64,000 nucleotides of DNA from Microbacterium paraoxydans (lineage in GTDB: Bacteria > Actinomycetota > Actinomycetes > Actinomycetales > Microbacteriaceae), in contig NZ_CP064873.1 of the NCBI RefSeq assembly GCF_019056515.1, positions 1,364,001-1,428,000 on the forward strand, in the 5' to 3' direction. Position 1 is the stretch's first letter. Every line of letters begins with the position of its first letter. The translations under genes were made by a program, and so were the position numbers. Positions 45,672-53,712 of this stretch are shown piece after piece. Below the pieces are notes generated by a model. That model worked only from the letters and a program-made list of their open reading frames with translations, was not told where the DNA came from and made no database searches.

Positions 45672-46346
45672 TCAGGCGCGGCGGCGGAACGCGAGCACCG
45701 CGACCACCAGCGCCGCGACGCCGGCGAGCAGACCGCCGGCACCCAGCGCGATGCCCAGCGCGTCGTCGCCGTCGTCCGCCGTCGCGGGCTGCGGCGCGGC
45801 GCTCGTGCCGTGACCGTCCGCGGTGCCGTCCGTGACCGTCACGACAGGCGCGGGGGAGTCGAGGTCGTGCGGGTCCTCACCCTTCTCGGCGAGCTGCGTC
45901 CACTCGGTCGCGCCGTCCACGCACTGCTGGACCACCGGGAAGGCGAGCGTTTCGGGCGTGTCCTCATCCAGGCCCACCGACATGCTCACGGCGCCGCGCA
46001 GGTCGGTCGGCACCGGCGTGAGGGCGGTGTACGTGACGGCGCTCACGAGACCGTCGTCGCCGCGCTCGACCTGGATGGTCCAGTCGCCGTCGAGCGTGGG
46101 GGCGACCGAGGCGAGGCCGTCCGGCATGGTGATGCGCAGGGCGGTGGTGGGCGAGGTGCCGCAGCCGTGCGAGAACGAGAAGGTCAGCACGCCGTGGTCG
46201 CCCGCGGCGAGCTCGTCCGGGCTGACGCTGACGTGCGCCCCGGCCATCGCGGGGACGGCGAGGGCGAGGGCGAGTCCGCCGACGACGCCGGTGGCTCCGA
46301 GGAGGGTGCGGCGCGGACGACGGGGACGGATGGTGGTGTTCGACAT
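45672..46346 (-). CDS. YcnI family (DUF1775) copper-related membrane protein
   Basis: Protein of 224 residues. A twin-basic N-region and a hydrophobic signal peptide end near AGA, leaving His38 as the likely first mature residue (AHVSVSPDEL). In Bacillus YcnI this N-terminal His and a Trp bind Cu(II). The DUF1775 domain covers about residues 38-165, followed by a Pro/Thr/Asp spacer and a C-terminal membrane helix with RRRA tail. ATG 46346 follows GGAGAC. The gene upstream is a membrane protein of similar copper-type context. The copper role is inferred from family. Confidence 0.88.
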   Translation of the reverse strand: MSNTTIRPRRPRRTLLGATGVVGGLALALAVPAMAGAHVSVSPDELAAGDHGVLTFSFSHGCGTSPTTALRITMPDGLASVAPTLDGDWTIQVERGDDGLVSAVTYTALTPVPTDLRGAVSMSVGLDEDTPETLAFPVVQQCVDGATEWTQLAEKGEDPHDLDSPAPVVTVTDGTADGHGTSAAPQPATADDGDDALGIALGAGGLLAGVAALVVAVLAFRRRA

Positions 46347-46439
46347 GGGGTCTCCAGATGCTCGTGTGCGGGCGCGCCGGAACAGCGCAACCCGGAAGGA
46401 TGGGCCGTCGAACGGCGACGGCCGGATCGAGGGGACGGC

Positions 46440-47024
46440 TCAGCCGCCGAGGAGCATCGGAGGACCGCGTCGCGAGACCACGGCGGTCGTCGCGACGTCG
46501 AGCGGAGGGAGGAGGGCGGAGCGCAGCGGACGCGGGGGAGCGGGAGGCGTGGAGGCGGGCGTCGCCGTGCGTCGGAGGGCGGCTCGGAACCAGCGGGCGA
46601 TCGTGCGCAGCACGCTCTCGCCATGCCACAGCAGCACCGTCGTCAGCAGGGCGGCGACGAGGTGCGCTGCCAGCATCAGAGTGCCGGGCCCCGGAGCGGG
46701 CGACAGGGGTCCCAGCGCGCTCAGGTCGAGGTGGTGGGAGTGGACGCCGAGTCCCGGCGCCTCCTCGGCGGTGGGCGCCCCCAGGAGCTGGAAGAGCAGG
46801 TGGAACGCGCCCTGCGCCAGGATCACGGCCACCGCGACTCGGGCGCGCGAGGACCGACGGCGGACCACGGCGGCGGAGAGCGGCACGAAGAGCGTCGCGA
46901 CGGCGGCGATGAGCAGCGGGTGCGGGGCGGCCCCGCCGGCGAGCGTGTGGGAGACGGCCGCGAGGAGCGTGGCGATCGCGGACACGGCGGCGGCGCGGAG
47001 GAAGCGCAGCTGCCGGGACGTCAT
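46440..47024 (-). CDS. Hypothetical four-helix membrane protein, possibly copper-linked
   Basis: Protein of 194 residues with about four hydrophobic helices (residues 10-28, 36-53, 64-82 and 112-132). A His-containing loop, GVHSHHLDLSAL, joins helices 3 and 4, and the cytoplasmic tail is Arg/Pro-rich. No named family is recognised. It directly precedes ycnI on the same strand (93-nt gap), a place often held by copper-associated membrane proteins, so metal handling is a reasonable guess. ATG 47024 is leaderless-type. Confidence 0.7.
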   Translation of the reverse strand: MTSRQLRFLRAAAVSAIATLLAAVSHTLAGGAAPHPLLIAAVATLFVPLSAAVVRRRSSRARVAVAVILAQGAFHLLFQLLGAPTAEEAPGLGVHSHHLDLSALGPLSPAPGPGTLMLAAHLVAALLTTVLLWHGESVLRTIARWFRAALRRTATPASTPPAPPRPLRSALLPPLDVATTAVVSRRGPPMLLGG

Positions 47025-47030
47025 CGTGCC

Positions 47031-47036
47031 AGCCTA
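47031..47036 (-). promoter_or_regulatory. -10 hexamer TAGGCT, 6 nt before ATG 47024
   Basis: The minus strand reads TAGGCT-GGCACG-ATG, leaderless type. Confidence 0.6.
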
Positions 47037-47078
47037 GCGACGCTGCGCGAGCCGGGCGGATTCCTAGGCGGCGGGCAG

Positions 47079-47084
47079 TAGCGT
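47079..47084 (+). promoter_or_regulatory. -10 hexamer TAGCGT, 6 nt before GTG 47091
   Basis: TAGCGT-GGGCTC-GTG, leaderless type, for the M50 protease gene. Confidence 0.6.
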
Positions 47085-47090
47085 GGGCTC

Positions 47091-48404
47091 GTGGAATTCC
47101 TGCTCTATCTGGGCGGCATCGTGTTCATGCTGATCGGCCTCGGCCTCTCGATCGGTCTGCACGAGGTCGGCCACCTCGTCCCCGCGAAGCTCTTCGGCGT
47201 GCGTGTCGGCCAGTACATGATCGGCTTCGGGCCGCGCCTGTGGTCGAAGCGGATCGGGGAGACGGAGTACGGCTTCAAGCTCCTGCCCCTGGGCGGCTTC
47301 ATCTCCATGTCGGGGATGTATCCGTCGTCGAAGGACAGCGGGCCCGCGTCCGGGGCGTTCCGCACGCTCATCCAGGACGCGCGCTCGGCCAACGACGAGA
47401 CCATCGCGGAAGGCGCCGAGGACCGGGTCTTCTACAAGCTGCCGGTGTGGAAGCGCGTGATCGTGATGCTCGGCGGACCGCTCATGAATCTCGTGCTGGC
47501 CGTGGTGATCTTCACCGTCCTCGTCAGCGGGATCGGCGTGCAGCAGGGGACCACCACGGTCGCGGCGGTGAACGAGTGCGTGGTCCCCGCGTCGTCGACG
47601 GCGACCGAGTGCGGGGCCGACGATCCGGAGTCCCCGGCCGCTGCGGCCGACGTGCAGCCGGGCGACGTCCTCGTGTCGATCGACGGGAAGCCGGTGTCGA
47701 CCTTCGCGGAGGCCACCGCCATCGTCCAGGCCTCACCGGGCGAGCCCCTCGCCCTCGTCGTGCGCCGGGACGGCACCGAGCGGACGCTGACCCTCACGCC
47801 CATCGCCGCGGAGCGCACCATCACGGACGCGAGCGGGCAGCCGGTGCTCGACGACGACGGCGATCCCGTCGTGAAGGAGGTCGGCTATGCGGGGATGATC
47901 GCGCAGATGGGCTACGTGCAGCAGCCGCTGACCGCCGGACCCCAGCTGGCGGCGGACACCGTCGCCCGGGTCGGCTCGCTGATCGTCACGCTCCCGGTGC
48001 GGCTGTGGGACGTCGGGGTCTCGCTCGTGACGGGAGGGGAACGCGATCCGAACGGGCCGCTGAGCGTCGTCGGCGTCGGGCGTCTCGCGGGCGAGGTGGC
48101 CGCGACGGACGCTCCGGTGCTCAACCGCTTCGCCGTGCTGCTCGGCCTTCTCGGCTCGCTCAACGTCGCGCTCTTCGTCTTCAACCTGATCCCGCTGCTG
48201 CCGCTCGACGGCGGGCACATCGTCGTCGCGCTGTGGGAGGGGATCAAGCGGGCGTGGGCGAAGCTGTTCCGGCGGCCGCCCCCGGCCCCGGTCGACGCCA
48301 CCAAGCTCGTGCCGCTGACCGTCGTCGTCGCGACGCTGCTCATCGCGATGGGCGCGCTCCTGCTCGTGGCCGACCTGTTCAACCCGGTCAAGCTCCTGGG
48401 CTGA
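47091..48404 (+). CDS. Site-2 intramembrane zinc metalloprotease (RseP/Rip1, M50)
   Basis: Intramembrane protease of 437 residues. The zinc motif HEVGH (His24, Glu25, His28) lies in the first helix. A central PDZ domain is at about residues 185-260 (VQPGDVLVSIDGKPVSTF). The third zinc ligand is in LIPLLPLDGGH near residue 373, and the total is four transmembrane helices. It cleaves membrane anchors such as anti-sigma factors. In mycobacteria the orthologue Rip1 sits between dxr and ispG, as here. GTG 47091 starts a leaderless mRNA. Confidence 0.95.
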   Translation: MEFLLYLGGIVFMLIGLGLSIGLHEVGHLVPAKLFGVRVGQYMIGFGPRLWSKRIGETEYGFKLLPLGGFISMSGMYPSSKDSGPASGAFRTLIQDARSANDETIAEGAEDRVFYKLPVWKRVIVMLGGPLMNLVLAVVIFTVLVSGIGVQQGTTTVAAVNECVVPASSTATECGADDPESPAAAADVQPGDVLVSIDGKPVSTFAEATAIVQASPGEPLALVVRRDGTERTLTLTPIAAERTITDASGQPVLDDDGDPVVKEVGYAGMIAQMGYVQQPLTAGPQLAADTVARVGSLIVTLPVRLWDVGVSLVTGGERDPNGPLSVVGVGRLAGEVAATDAPVLNRFAVLLGLLGSLNVALFVFNLIPLLPLDGGHIVVALWEGIKRAWAKLFRRPPPAPVDATKLVPLTVVVATLLIAMGALLLVADLFNPVKLLG

Positions 48405-48419
48405 GCGGCCGGAACGCGC

Positions 48420-50303
48420 TCAGCGCAGGGCGTGCGCCGCCAGGCGCTCCAGCGTGCGGATGCCGTCGCGGGACAGGATCGATTCGAGGTGGCCCTGCAC
48501 CGATGCGAAGCCATCGCCGCGGAGCGCGTAGACGTCTCCGGTCACCGGATCCGCGGAGACCTCGGCCGGGCCCACCGTGGTCGCTCCGGGGTCGACCCGT
48601 GCCGTGAAGGTGTTGTAGAACCCGATCGAGGCGTCCTCGCCGAACACCGGCACGGCCTTCTGCAGCCCCTGGTGCGGAGCGTCGAGGGGCGTCAGCGCGA
48701 TCCCCATCCGGTCCGCCAGGATCTGGTGGCTCAGGCAGACCGCGAGCAGCGGCGAATGCGCCTGCAGGCGGGCCGCCACGATCTCGCGCATCCGGGCGAT
48801 GCGCGGGCTCGCGTCGTCTCGGGGGTCGCCGGGGCCGGGGCCGGCGACGACGAGATCGGCCGTCTCGACCGCTTCGTCGTCCACCTCGTCCCAGGACGCG
48901 ATGGTCACGTCGAGCCCGAGGTGCCGCAGCTGATGCGCGAGCATTGTCGTGAAGCGGTCCTCGGCGTCGACGACGAGGGCGGAGCGGCCGGAGAACGGAC
49001 CGGTGAAGTCCTCGCCCTGCGGGTTCAGCCAGAACTCGGCGAGGCGGGCGTTGCGCGAGGAGAGGAGCGCGGCGACGTCCGGGTCGTCCGCGAGACGCCG
49101 CGGCTCACCGGGGGCGTCGGCGTCGCTGCGGGCCTCGGCGACGCGGTCCCGATCGATCGCGCCGATCGCGCCGAGCACGCCGGCGGCCTTGCCGTGGGTC
49201 TCGGACACCTCGCCGTGCGGGTCCGAGTGACGGACGAGGGTCGCGCCGACGGGCACGCTCAGCTCGCCGTCGCGCAGGTACACGGTGCGGATGAGGATGG
49301 GCGCGTCGAGGTCGTGCCCGCCATCGGCGTTGGGCGTGAAGAGCGCCGCGACGCCCGAGTAGTAGCCCCGGGGCTTGCGCTCGTGCCGCCGGATCACGGC
49401 GCAGGCGTTCTGCATGGGGGAGCCGGTGACGGTCGGGGCGAACATCGTCTCGCGGAGGATGTCCCGCGGGTCCAGCCCGCTCCGTCCGCGCAGCATGTAC
49501 TCGGTGTGCGTCAGCCGCGACATCTGCTTGAGATGCGGGCCGGTGATGCGTCCGCCGTCGGCGCAGACGGCGCTCATCATCTTGAGCTCCTCGTCCACGA
49601 CCATGAACAGCTCCTCGGTCTCCTTGGTCGACGCCAGGAAGTCGGTGAGCGTCTCCTTCGTCGCGCCGCCGGCCGGATGCCGGAAGGTGCCCGAGATGGG
49701 GTTCATGGTGACGACGCCGCCGCGGGCCACGACGTGCGCCTCGGGGCTCGCCCCGACCGCGATGTGCCCGGGGGTGACGACCGCGAACGTCCAGTAGGCG
49801 CCGCGCTCGTGGGCGAGCAGAGCCCGGAACCAGGTGAGCGCCGCCTGGCGCTCGTCGGCCTCGACGGTCGCGGTGAAATCGCGGCGGATGACGAAGTTCG
49901 CACCCTCGCCGCGGCCGATCTCGTCCGCGATCACGGTCTCGACGATCCGCGCGTACTCCTCGTCCGCGATGTCGAAGCCCTCATCGCGGAGCGCGATCGG
50001 GGCGGTCGGAAGCGCGTCGAGCACAGCAGCAGTTGGCAGGTCGAGGTGCTCCGCGACGACGAGGCAGCGCAACGGGGCGCCGTCGTCCTGGGCCACGAAG
50101 CCGCGTTCGCGGACCTGCCGATACGGGACGAGCGCGAACACCTCCCGCGGCTCTCCCTCGACCGTCAGGGGGATGTCGGCGAGCAGGTCGACGTCGGTCA
50201 CATCTCCGGTGAGCAGCTCGACGGTGTCCGCGCCGTCCCGGGCGATCAGCACGAAGGACGCGGTGGGGTCGGCGCTGAGCTCGTCGAGGCGAGAGAGGGT
50301 CAT
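48420..50303 (-). CDS. Fused anthranilate synthase (TrpE-TrpG), attenuator controlled
   Basis: Protein of 627 residues fusing the chorismate-binding TrpE-like domain (about residues 1-410) to a glutamine amidotransferase domain (about 430-627). The first has TMNPISGTFRHPAGG, KMMSAVCADGGR and the final catalytic block near SGVAALF. The second has nucleophile Cys523 in AVCLSHQILAD and the catalytic His region FASVQGHLES. Such fusions make anthranilate from chorismate (TrpEG) or, in the PhzE branch, aminodeoxyisochorismate. The tryptophan leader peptide and attenuator upstream favour tryptophan synthesis. ATG 50303 follows AGGAGA. A similar arrangement is known for Streptomyces venezuelae. Confidence 0.9.
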   Translation of the reverse strand: MTLSRLDELSADPTASFVLIARDGADTVELLTGDVTDVDLLADIPLTVEGEPREVFALVPYRQVRERGFVAQDDGAPLRCLVVAEHLDLPTAAVLDALPTAPIALRDEGFDIADEEYARIVETVIADEIGRGEGANFVIRRDFTATVEADERQAALTWFRALLAHERGAYWTFAVVTPGHIAVGASPEAHVVARGGVVTMNPISGTFRHPAGGATKETLTDFLASTKETEELFMVVDEELKMMSAVCADGGRITGPHLKQMSRLTHTEYMLRGRSGLDPRDILRETMFAPTVTGSPMQNACAVIRRHERKPRGYYSGVAALFTPNADGGHDLDAPILIRTVYLRDGELSVPVGATLVRHSDPHGEVSETHGKAAGVLGAIGAIDRDRVAEARSDADAPGEPRRLADDPDVAALLSSRNARLAEFWLNPQGEDFTGPFSGRSALVVDAEDRFTTMLAHQLRHLGLDVTIASWDEVDDEAVETADLVVAGPGPGDPRDDASPRIARMREIVAARLQAHSPLLAVCLSHQILADRMGIALTPLDAPHQGLQKAVPVFGEDASIGFYNTFTARVDPGATTVGPAEVSADPVTGDVYALRGDGFASVQGHLESILSRDGIRTLERLAAHALR

Positions 50304-50341
50304 CGATGTCTCCTGTGCGAGGGCTCCGGCTCGGCGCAACG

Positions 50342-50365
50342 AAAAGACCGCCCCGGAGGCGGTCT
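50342..50365 (-). terminator. Trp attenuator terminator hairpin
   Basis: On the minus strand AGACCGCC-TCCGG-GGCGGTCT is followed by TTTT, a classical intrinsic terminator 38 nt before the synthase start. Its 5' arm (ACCGCC, 50363-50358) can instead pair with GGCGGT at 50393-50388, the antiterminator. Confidence 0.92.
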
Positions 50366-50392
50366 GGATTCGAGGGAACGCGAACACACCGC

Positions 50393-50428
50393 CTAGGAGG
50401 CGGGCCACCAGGTGATGTGCGCGATCAT
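50393..50428 (-). CDS. Tryptophan leader peptide (11 aa, two adjacent Trp codons)
   Basis: ATG 50428 to TAG 50395-50393 encodes MIAHITWWPAS. Tandem Trp codons lie at 50410-50405. They sit just before CCGCC (50403-50399), which pairs with GGCGG (50393-50389) to form the first hairpin. A ribosome stalled at the Trp codons would cover CCGCC and release GGCGGT to block the terminator. A ribosome at the stop codon would cover GGCGG and let the terminator form. The peptide start has a leaderless-type promoter. Confidence 0.9.
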   Translation of the reverse strand: MIAHITWWPAS

Positions 50429-50434
50429 GGGGCG

Positions 50435-50440
50435 AAACTA
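50435..50440 (-). promoter_or_regulatory. -10 hexamer TAGTTT, 6 nt before the Trp leader peptide
   Basis: The minus strand reads TAGTTT-CGCCCC-ATG, so transcription probably begins at the leader peptide start codon itself. Confidence 0.65.
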
Positions 50441-50480
50441 CCACACCCGCCGCATCCAGCCCTTCCGCATCCGGGCGGCG

Positions 50481-50486
50481 TAGGCT
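50481..50486 (+). promoter_or_regulatory. -10 hexamer TAGGCT, 6 nt before GTG 50493
   Basis: TAGGCT-GGGATC-GTG, leaderless type, for ispG. Confidence 0.6.
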
Positions 50487-50492
50487 GGGATC

Positions 50493-51644
50493 GTGCCAGC
50501 AGTGAATCTTGGGATGCCGAAGGTCCCCGAAGTCCTCGCCCCGCGTCGCAAGTCCCGTCAGATCAAGGTGGGCAAGGTGCTCGTCGGCGGCGATGCGCCC
50601 GTCAGCGTGCAGTCGATGACGACGACGAAGACCACCGACATCAACGGGACGTTGCAGCAGATCGCGGAGCTCACCGCCTCCGGCTGCGAGATCGTCCGCG
50701 TCGCCGTGCCCTCGCAGGACGACGCCGACGTGCTGCACATCATCGCCAAGAAGAGCCAGATCCCGGTCATCGCCGACATCCACTTCCAGCCGAAGTACGT
50801 CTTCCAGGCGATCGACGCCGGCTGTGCGGCCGTGCGTGTGAACCCGGGCAACATCCGCAAGTTCGACGATCAGGTCGGCGAGATCGCGAAGGCCGCCAAG
50901 GACGCGGGCGTCTCGCTCCGCATCGGCGTGAACGCGGGCTCGCTCGACCGTCGCCTGCTCGAGAAGTACGGCAAGGCCACGCCGGAGGCCCTCGTCGAGA
51001 GTGCGGTCTGGGAGGCCTCGCTGTTCGAGGAGCACGACTTCCACGACTTCAAGATCTCGGTCAAGCACAACGACCCGGTCGTCATGGTCAAGGCCTACCG
51101 TCAGCTCGCCGAGCGGGGCGACTGGCCGCTGCACCTCGGCGTGACCGAGGCGGGACCGGCCTTCCAGGGCACGATCAAGAGCGCGACCGCCTTCGGCATC
51201 CTGCTGGGGGAGGGCATCGGCGACACCATCCGCGTCTCGCTGTCCGCGCCGCCGGCCGAGGAGGTCAAGGTCGGTCACCAGATCCTCCAGTCCCTCAACC
51301 TCCGGGAGCGCAAGCTCGAGATCGTCTCGTGCCCGTCGTGCGGTCGGGCTCAGGTCGACGTCTACACGCTCGCGGAAGACGTCACCGAGGGGCTCAAGGA
51401 GATGACGGTGCCGCTGCGCGTCGCCGTCATGGGCTGCGTCGTGAACGGCCCGGGTGAGGCACGCGAGGCCGACCTCGGTGTCGCCTCCGGCAACGGCAAG
51501 GGTCAGATCTTCGTCAAGGGCGAGGTCATCAAGACCGTCCCGGAGGCCGACATCGTCGCCACCCTCATCGAGGAGGCGAACCGCATCGCCGCCGAGATGG
51601 GACCGGACGCTCCGCTCGGCACCGCCCAGGTCGTCACCGCCTGA
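50493..51644 (+). CDS. ispG: 4-hydroxy-3-methylbut-2-en-1-yl diphosphate synthase
   Basis: Iron-sulfur enzyme of 383 residues catalysing the penultimate step of the MEP pathway (MEcPP to HMBPP). The TIM-barrel part opens with [20 protein letters not shown] and [12 protein letters not shown]. The [4Fe-4S] ligands are two cysteines in [11 protein letters not shown] and one in [11 protein letters not shown]. The glutamate of the same motif region completes the site. The length is normal for the bacterial two-domain form. It is the third member of the dxr-rip-ispG order. Confidence 0.97.
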   Translation: MPAVNLGMPKVPEVLAPRRKSRQIKVGKVLVGGDAPVSVQSMTTTKTTDINGTLQQIAELTASGCEIVRVAVPSQDDADVLHIIAKKSQIPVIADIHFQPKYVFQAIDAGCAAVRVNPGNIRKFDDQVGEIAKAAKDAGVSLRIGVNAGSLDRRLLEKYGKATPEALVESAVWEASLFEEHDFHDFKISVKHNDPVVMVKAYRQLAERGDWPLHLGVTEAGPAFQGTIKSATAFGILLGEGIGDTIRVSLSAPPAEEVKVGHQILQSLNLRERKLEIVSCPSCGRAQVDVYTLAEDVTEGLKEMTVPLRVAVMGCVVNGPGEAREADLGVASGNGKGQIFVKGEVIKTVPEADIVATLIEEANRIAAEMGPDAPLGTAQVVTA

Positions 51645-51657
51645 TCCGAGGAGTGCC

Positions 51658-51990
51658 GTGTCCGACATCCTCCTGCCCGCGCCGGTCCAGGCCATGATCG
51701 ACGCGATCAACGCCGGGGACACCGACGCCTTCGTCGCCGCGTTCACCGCGGACGGCTTCGTGAGCGACTGGGGCACCGTGAAAGCCGGTGCCGACGGCGT
51801 GCGCGGCTGGGCGGACAGCAATGCGATCGGCGCCGGGGCGCGGATGACCGTGCTCTCGGCCGCCACGGACGGCGACACGACGCGCATCCGGTTCGCGTGG
51901 AGCAGTCGCGTCTTCAACGGCGAGTCCGATGGGATCTTCGTCGTCGACGGCGACCGGCTCGCCAGCTTCACGATCCCGCCGTCCCACTGA
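51658..51990 (+). CDS. Nuclear transport factor 2-like (SnoaL-type) protein
   Basis: Small protein of 110 residues with the NTF2/SnoaL cone fold pattern. The helix PVQAMIDAINAGDTDAFVAA is followed by FTADGFVSDWG, GADGVRGWADS, beta strands and the closing GIFVVDGDRLASFTIPPSH. No clear catalytic residues can be assigned, and many members are of unknown function. GTG 51658 has GAGGAG just upstream and lies 13 nt after the ispG stop, so it is likely co-transcribed with ispG. Confidence 0.8.
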   Translation: MSDILLPAPVQAMIDAINAGDTDAFVAAFTADGFVSDWGTVKAGADGVRGWADSNAIGAGARMTVLSAATDGDTTRIRFAWSSRVFNGESDGIFVVDGDRLASFTIPPSH

Positions 51991-52041
51991 CACCCCGTGC
52001 CTGACCGGCACCACCGTTCCGTCGTCTCTCCGAGGAGCCCC

Positions 52042-52908
52042 ATGACCACGCCCACGATCGTCACCTTCCCGGACGGCGGCCTCCGCGGAGACGCCGTCGT
52101 GACCCGTGTGGCGGACGACGCCGACGGGACCGTGGTCGTCGTCGACGCCACGCCGTTCCACCCCGTCGATCACACCTGGCCCGATCAGCCCGGCGATACC
52201 GGAGCGATCTCCGGCGATGCCGGAGCCGTCCCCGTGACCGAGGCGCTCATGGCGGCGGTCTCGGATGACGGCGCGTTCGCGGTGGGCAGCGCGATCCCCG
52301 TCAAGCGCGGGAGCGAGGGGTGGACGTGGCTGGTGGGCCACCGGCTCGATGGTGCCGCGCCCGCCTGGCTCGCGGAGGGGACGCGCGTGGCGCTCTCGGT
52401 CGACGAGGCGCACCGTGCAGGCCTCAGCCGCGGTCACACCGCGTGCCACCTCGCCTCCCTCGCCCTGGATCTCGCGGTCGCCGACCTCTGGCGCAAGGAC
52501 CCGGGGGAGGATGCGCTGGGAAACCCGGACTTCGAGGGACGGGCGAACCAGTCCAGCCGCATCCACGAGGACGGCGCCGTCGACGAGTACCGCCTGGGCA
52601 AGAGCCTGCGCCGCGCGGGTTTCGACACCGAGACGTTCGCGGCCACGCTGGCGGACCGCGAGCAGCGCATCAACGCACAGCTCGCCGCATGGGTCACCTC
52701 CGCTGCCGCGAGCCGCATCGAGGTGGACGGACCGACCATCGTCGACCGGCGACGCTGGCACTGCGACCTCCCCGAGGGCGAGGCCGTGATCCTCTGCGGC
52801 GGCACCCACGTCCGTTCCCTCGCGGAATTCGCCGCCATCGCGGTGACTCTGGATCTGTCCGACCCGCAGCTCCTCGTGATGACGACGACCGCGACTCCCG
52901 CCTCCTGA
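52042..52908 (+). CDS. AlaX-like trans-editing protein (AlaRS editing-domain family)
   Basis: Protein of 288 residues related to the editing domain of alanyl-tRNA synthetase. It shows the two zinc motifs of that family: HxxxH as His132-His136 in RGHTACHLASLALD, and CxxxH as Cys252-His256 in CGGTHV. Stand-alone AlaX proteins hydrolyse Ser-tRNA(Ala) or Gly-tRNA(Ala). The N-terminal half is divergent and could be adapted to another substrate. The gene follows the NTF2-like gene by 51 nt, with GAGGAG before ATG 52042. Confidence 0.82.
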   Translation: MTTPTIVTFPDGGLRGDAVVTRVADDADGTVVVVDATPFHPVDHTWPDQPGDTGAISGDAGAVPVTEALMAAVSDDGAFAVGSAIPVKRGSEGWTWLVGHRLDGAAPAWLAEGTRVALSVDEAHRAGLSRGHTACHLASLALDLAVADLWRKDPGEDALGNPDFEGRANQSSRIHEDGAVDEYRLGKSLRRAGFDTETFAATLADREQRINAQLAAWVTSAAASRIEVDGPTIVDRRRWHCDLPEGEAVILCGGTHVRSLAEFAAIAVTLDLSDPQLLVMTTTATPAS

Positions 52909-52940
52909 GCCCTCGCCCGCCTCAGGCCTTCGCGCGAGGA

Positions 52941-52966
52941 CAGGCGCCAGCAGCCGGTGTCGCCTG
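52941..52966. terminator. Weak hairpin between convergent genes
   Basis: CAGGCG pairs with CGCCTG across a 14-nt loop that can add a CC/GG pair. It lies between the AlaX-like and nucleotidyltransferase genes and may end both transcripts. Confidence 0.3.
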
Positions 52967-52998
52967 CTGTCGCATGCCTGCCTGTTCCCGCGATGAGG

Positions 52999-53691
52999 TC
53001 AGCGCACGAACCCTGCCTGCACCCGACCACCGGCGAGTTCCAGTTCCTCACTGACCCGCGCCGCGAACCCCGGGATGTCTCCGGCGAGCAGCGGAGCGCT
53101 GAGCTGCTCGGCGCGCTCGGGACTCCACGCGCGCAGACGTCGGGGGAGCCACTTCCCGGAGCCGATCCACTGCCCGTCGGTCAGCAGCATCAGCTCGGCG
53201 ATGCGCTCGAACAGCAGGCCGGCCACGACGTGCTGCTCGAGCGGGTCCGTGGCGTCCTGGAGGTCGTCGAGCAGATCGGTGATCACGTACCGCCGGAATC
53301 GTGACTCACTGTCCTCCACCGTGGGCCCGGCGGCGAGCACCGCACCCCACCGGGCCCGCAGGTCGTCGAGCCCGGGCCCGGAGAGCACCGGCACGCCCTC
53401 CACGAGCATGTGCACGATGACGGGTCGGTGCTGCGCAAGGCCGCGGTTCGCCCATGTCTCGAACCCTTCCGCCGTGTAGGCGAAGACCTCGAAGATCTCG
53501 CCCTCGAACTCGCAGGTGAGGGCCTCGCTCTGCTGGGCGCGATCGGTGAAGAGATCATCGTCGATGAGCAGGAGGTCGATGTCGCTCGTGCGCGTGCGCT
53601 GGCCGCGGGCCGTGCTCCCGGCGACGATCGCGATGCGTGCGCGCGGATACCGCGCGGCGATGAAGCGCCCCACCCGCTCGACCTGATCCAT
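52999..53691 (-). CDS. Nucleotidyltransferase-domain protein
   Basis: Protein of 230 residues with an N-terminal polymerase-beta-like nucleotidyltransferase domain. The GS motif is Gly25-Ser26 (VAGSTARGQR) and the metal aspartates are Asp37 and Asp39 (SDIDLLLID). The rest is helical. This minimal form is seen in antibiotic nucleotidyltransferases, MNT-type toxins or antitoxins and kanamycin nucleotidyltransferase-like proteins. No HEPN partner gene is adjacent, so a toxin-antitoxin role is not supported. ATG 53691 is the start. The substrate is unknown. Confidence 0.8.
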   Translation of the reverse strand: MDQVERVGRFIAARYPRARIAIVAGSTARGQRTRTSDIDLLLIDDDLFTDRAQQSEALTCEFEGEIFEVFAYTAEGFETWANRGLAQHRPVIVHMLVEGVPVLSGPGLDDLRARWGAVLAAGPTVEDSESRFRRYVITDLLDDLQDATDPLEQHVVAGLLFERIAELMLLTDGQWIGSGKWLPRRLRAWSPERAEQLSAPLLAGDIPGFAARVSEELELAGGRVQAGFVR

Positions 53692-53712
53692 CTCGACAGG
53701 GTAACCGGCGGC

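Noticed and set aside
48420-52151. 1243-codon minus-strand frame extending the anthranilate synthase upstream
   Set aside because: The real start is ATG 50303 behind an attenuator. The extension is antisense to ispG and the NTF2-like gene.
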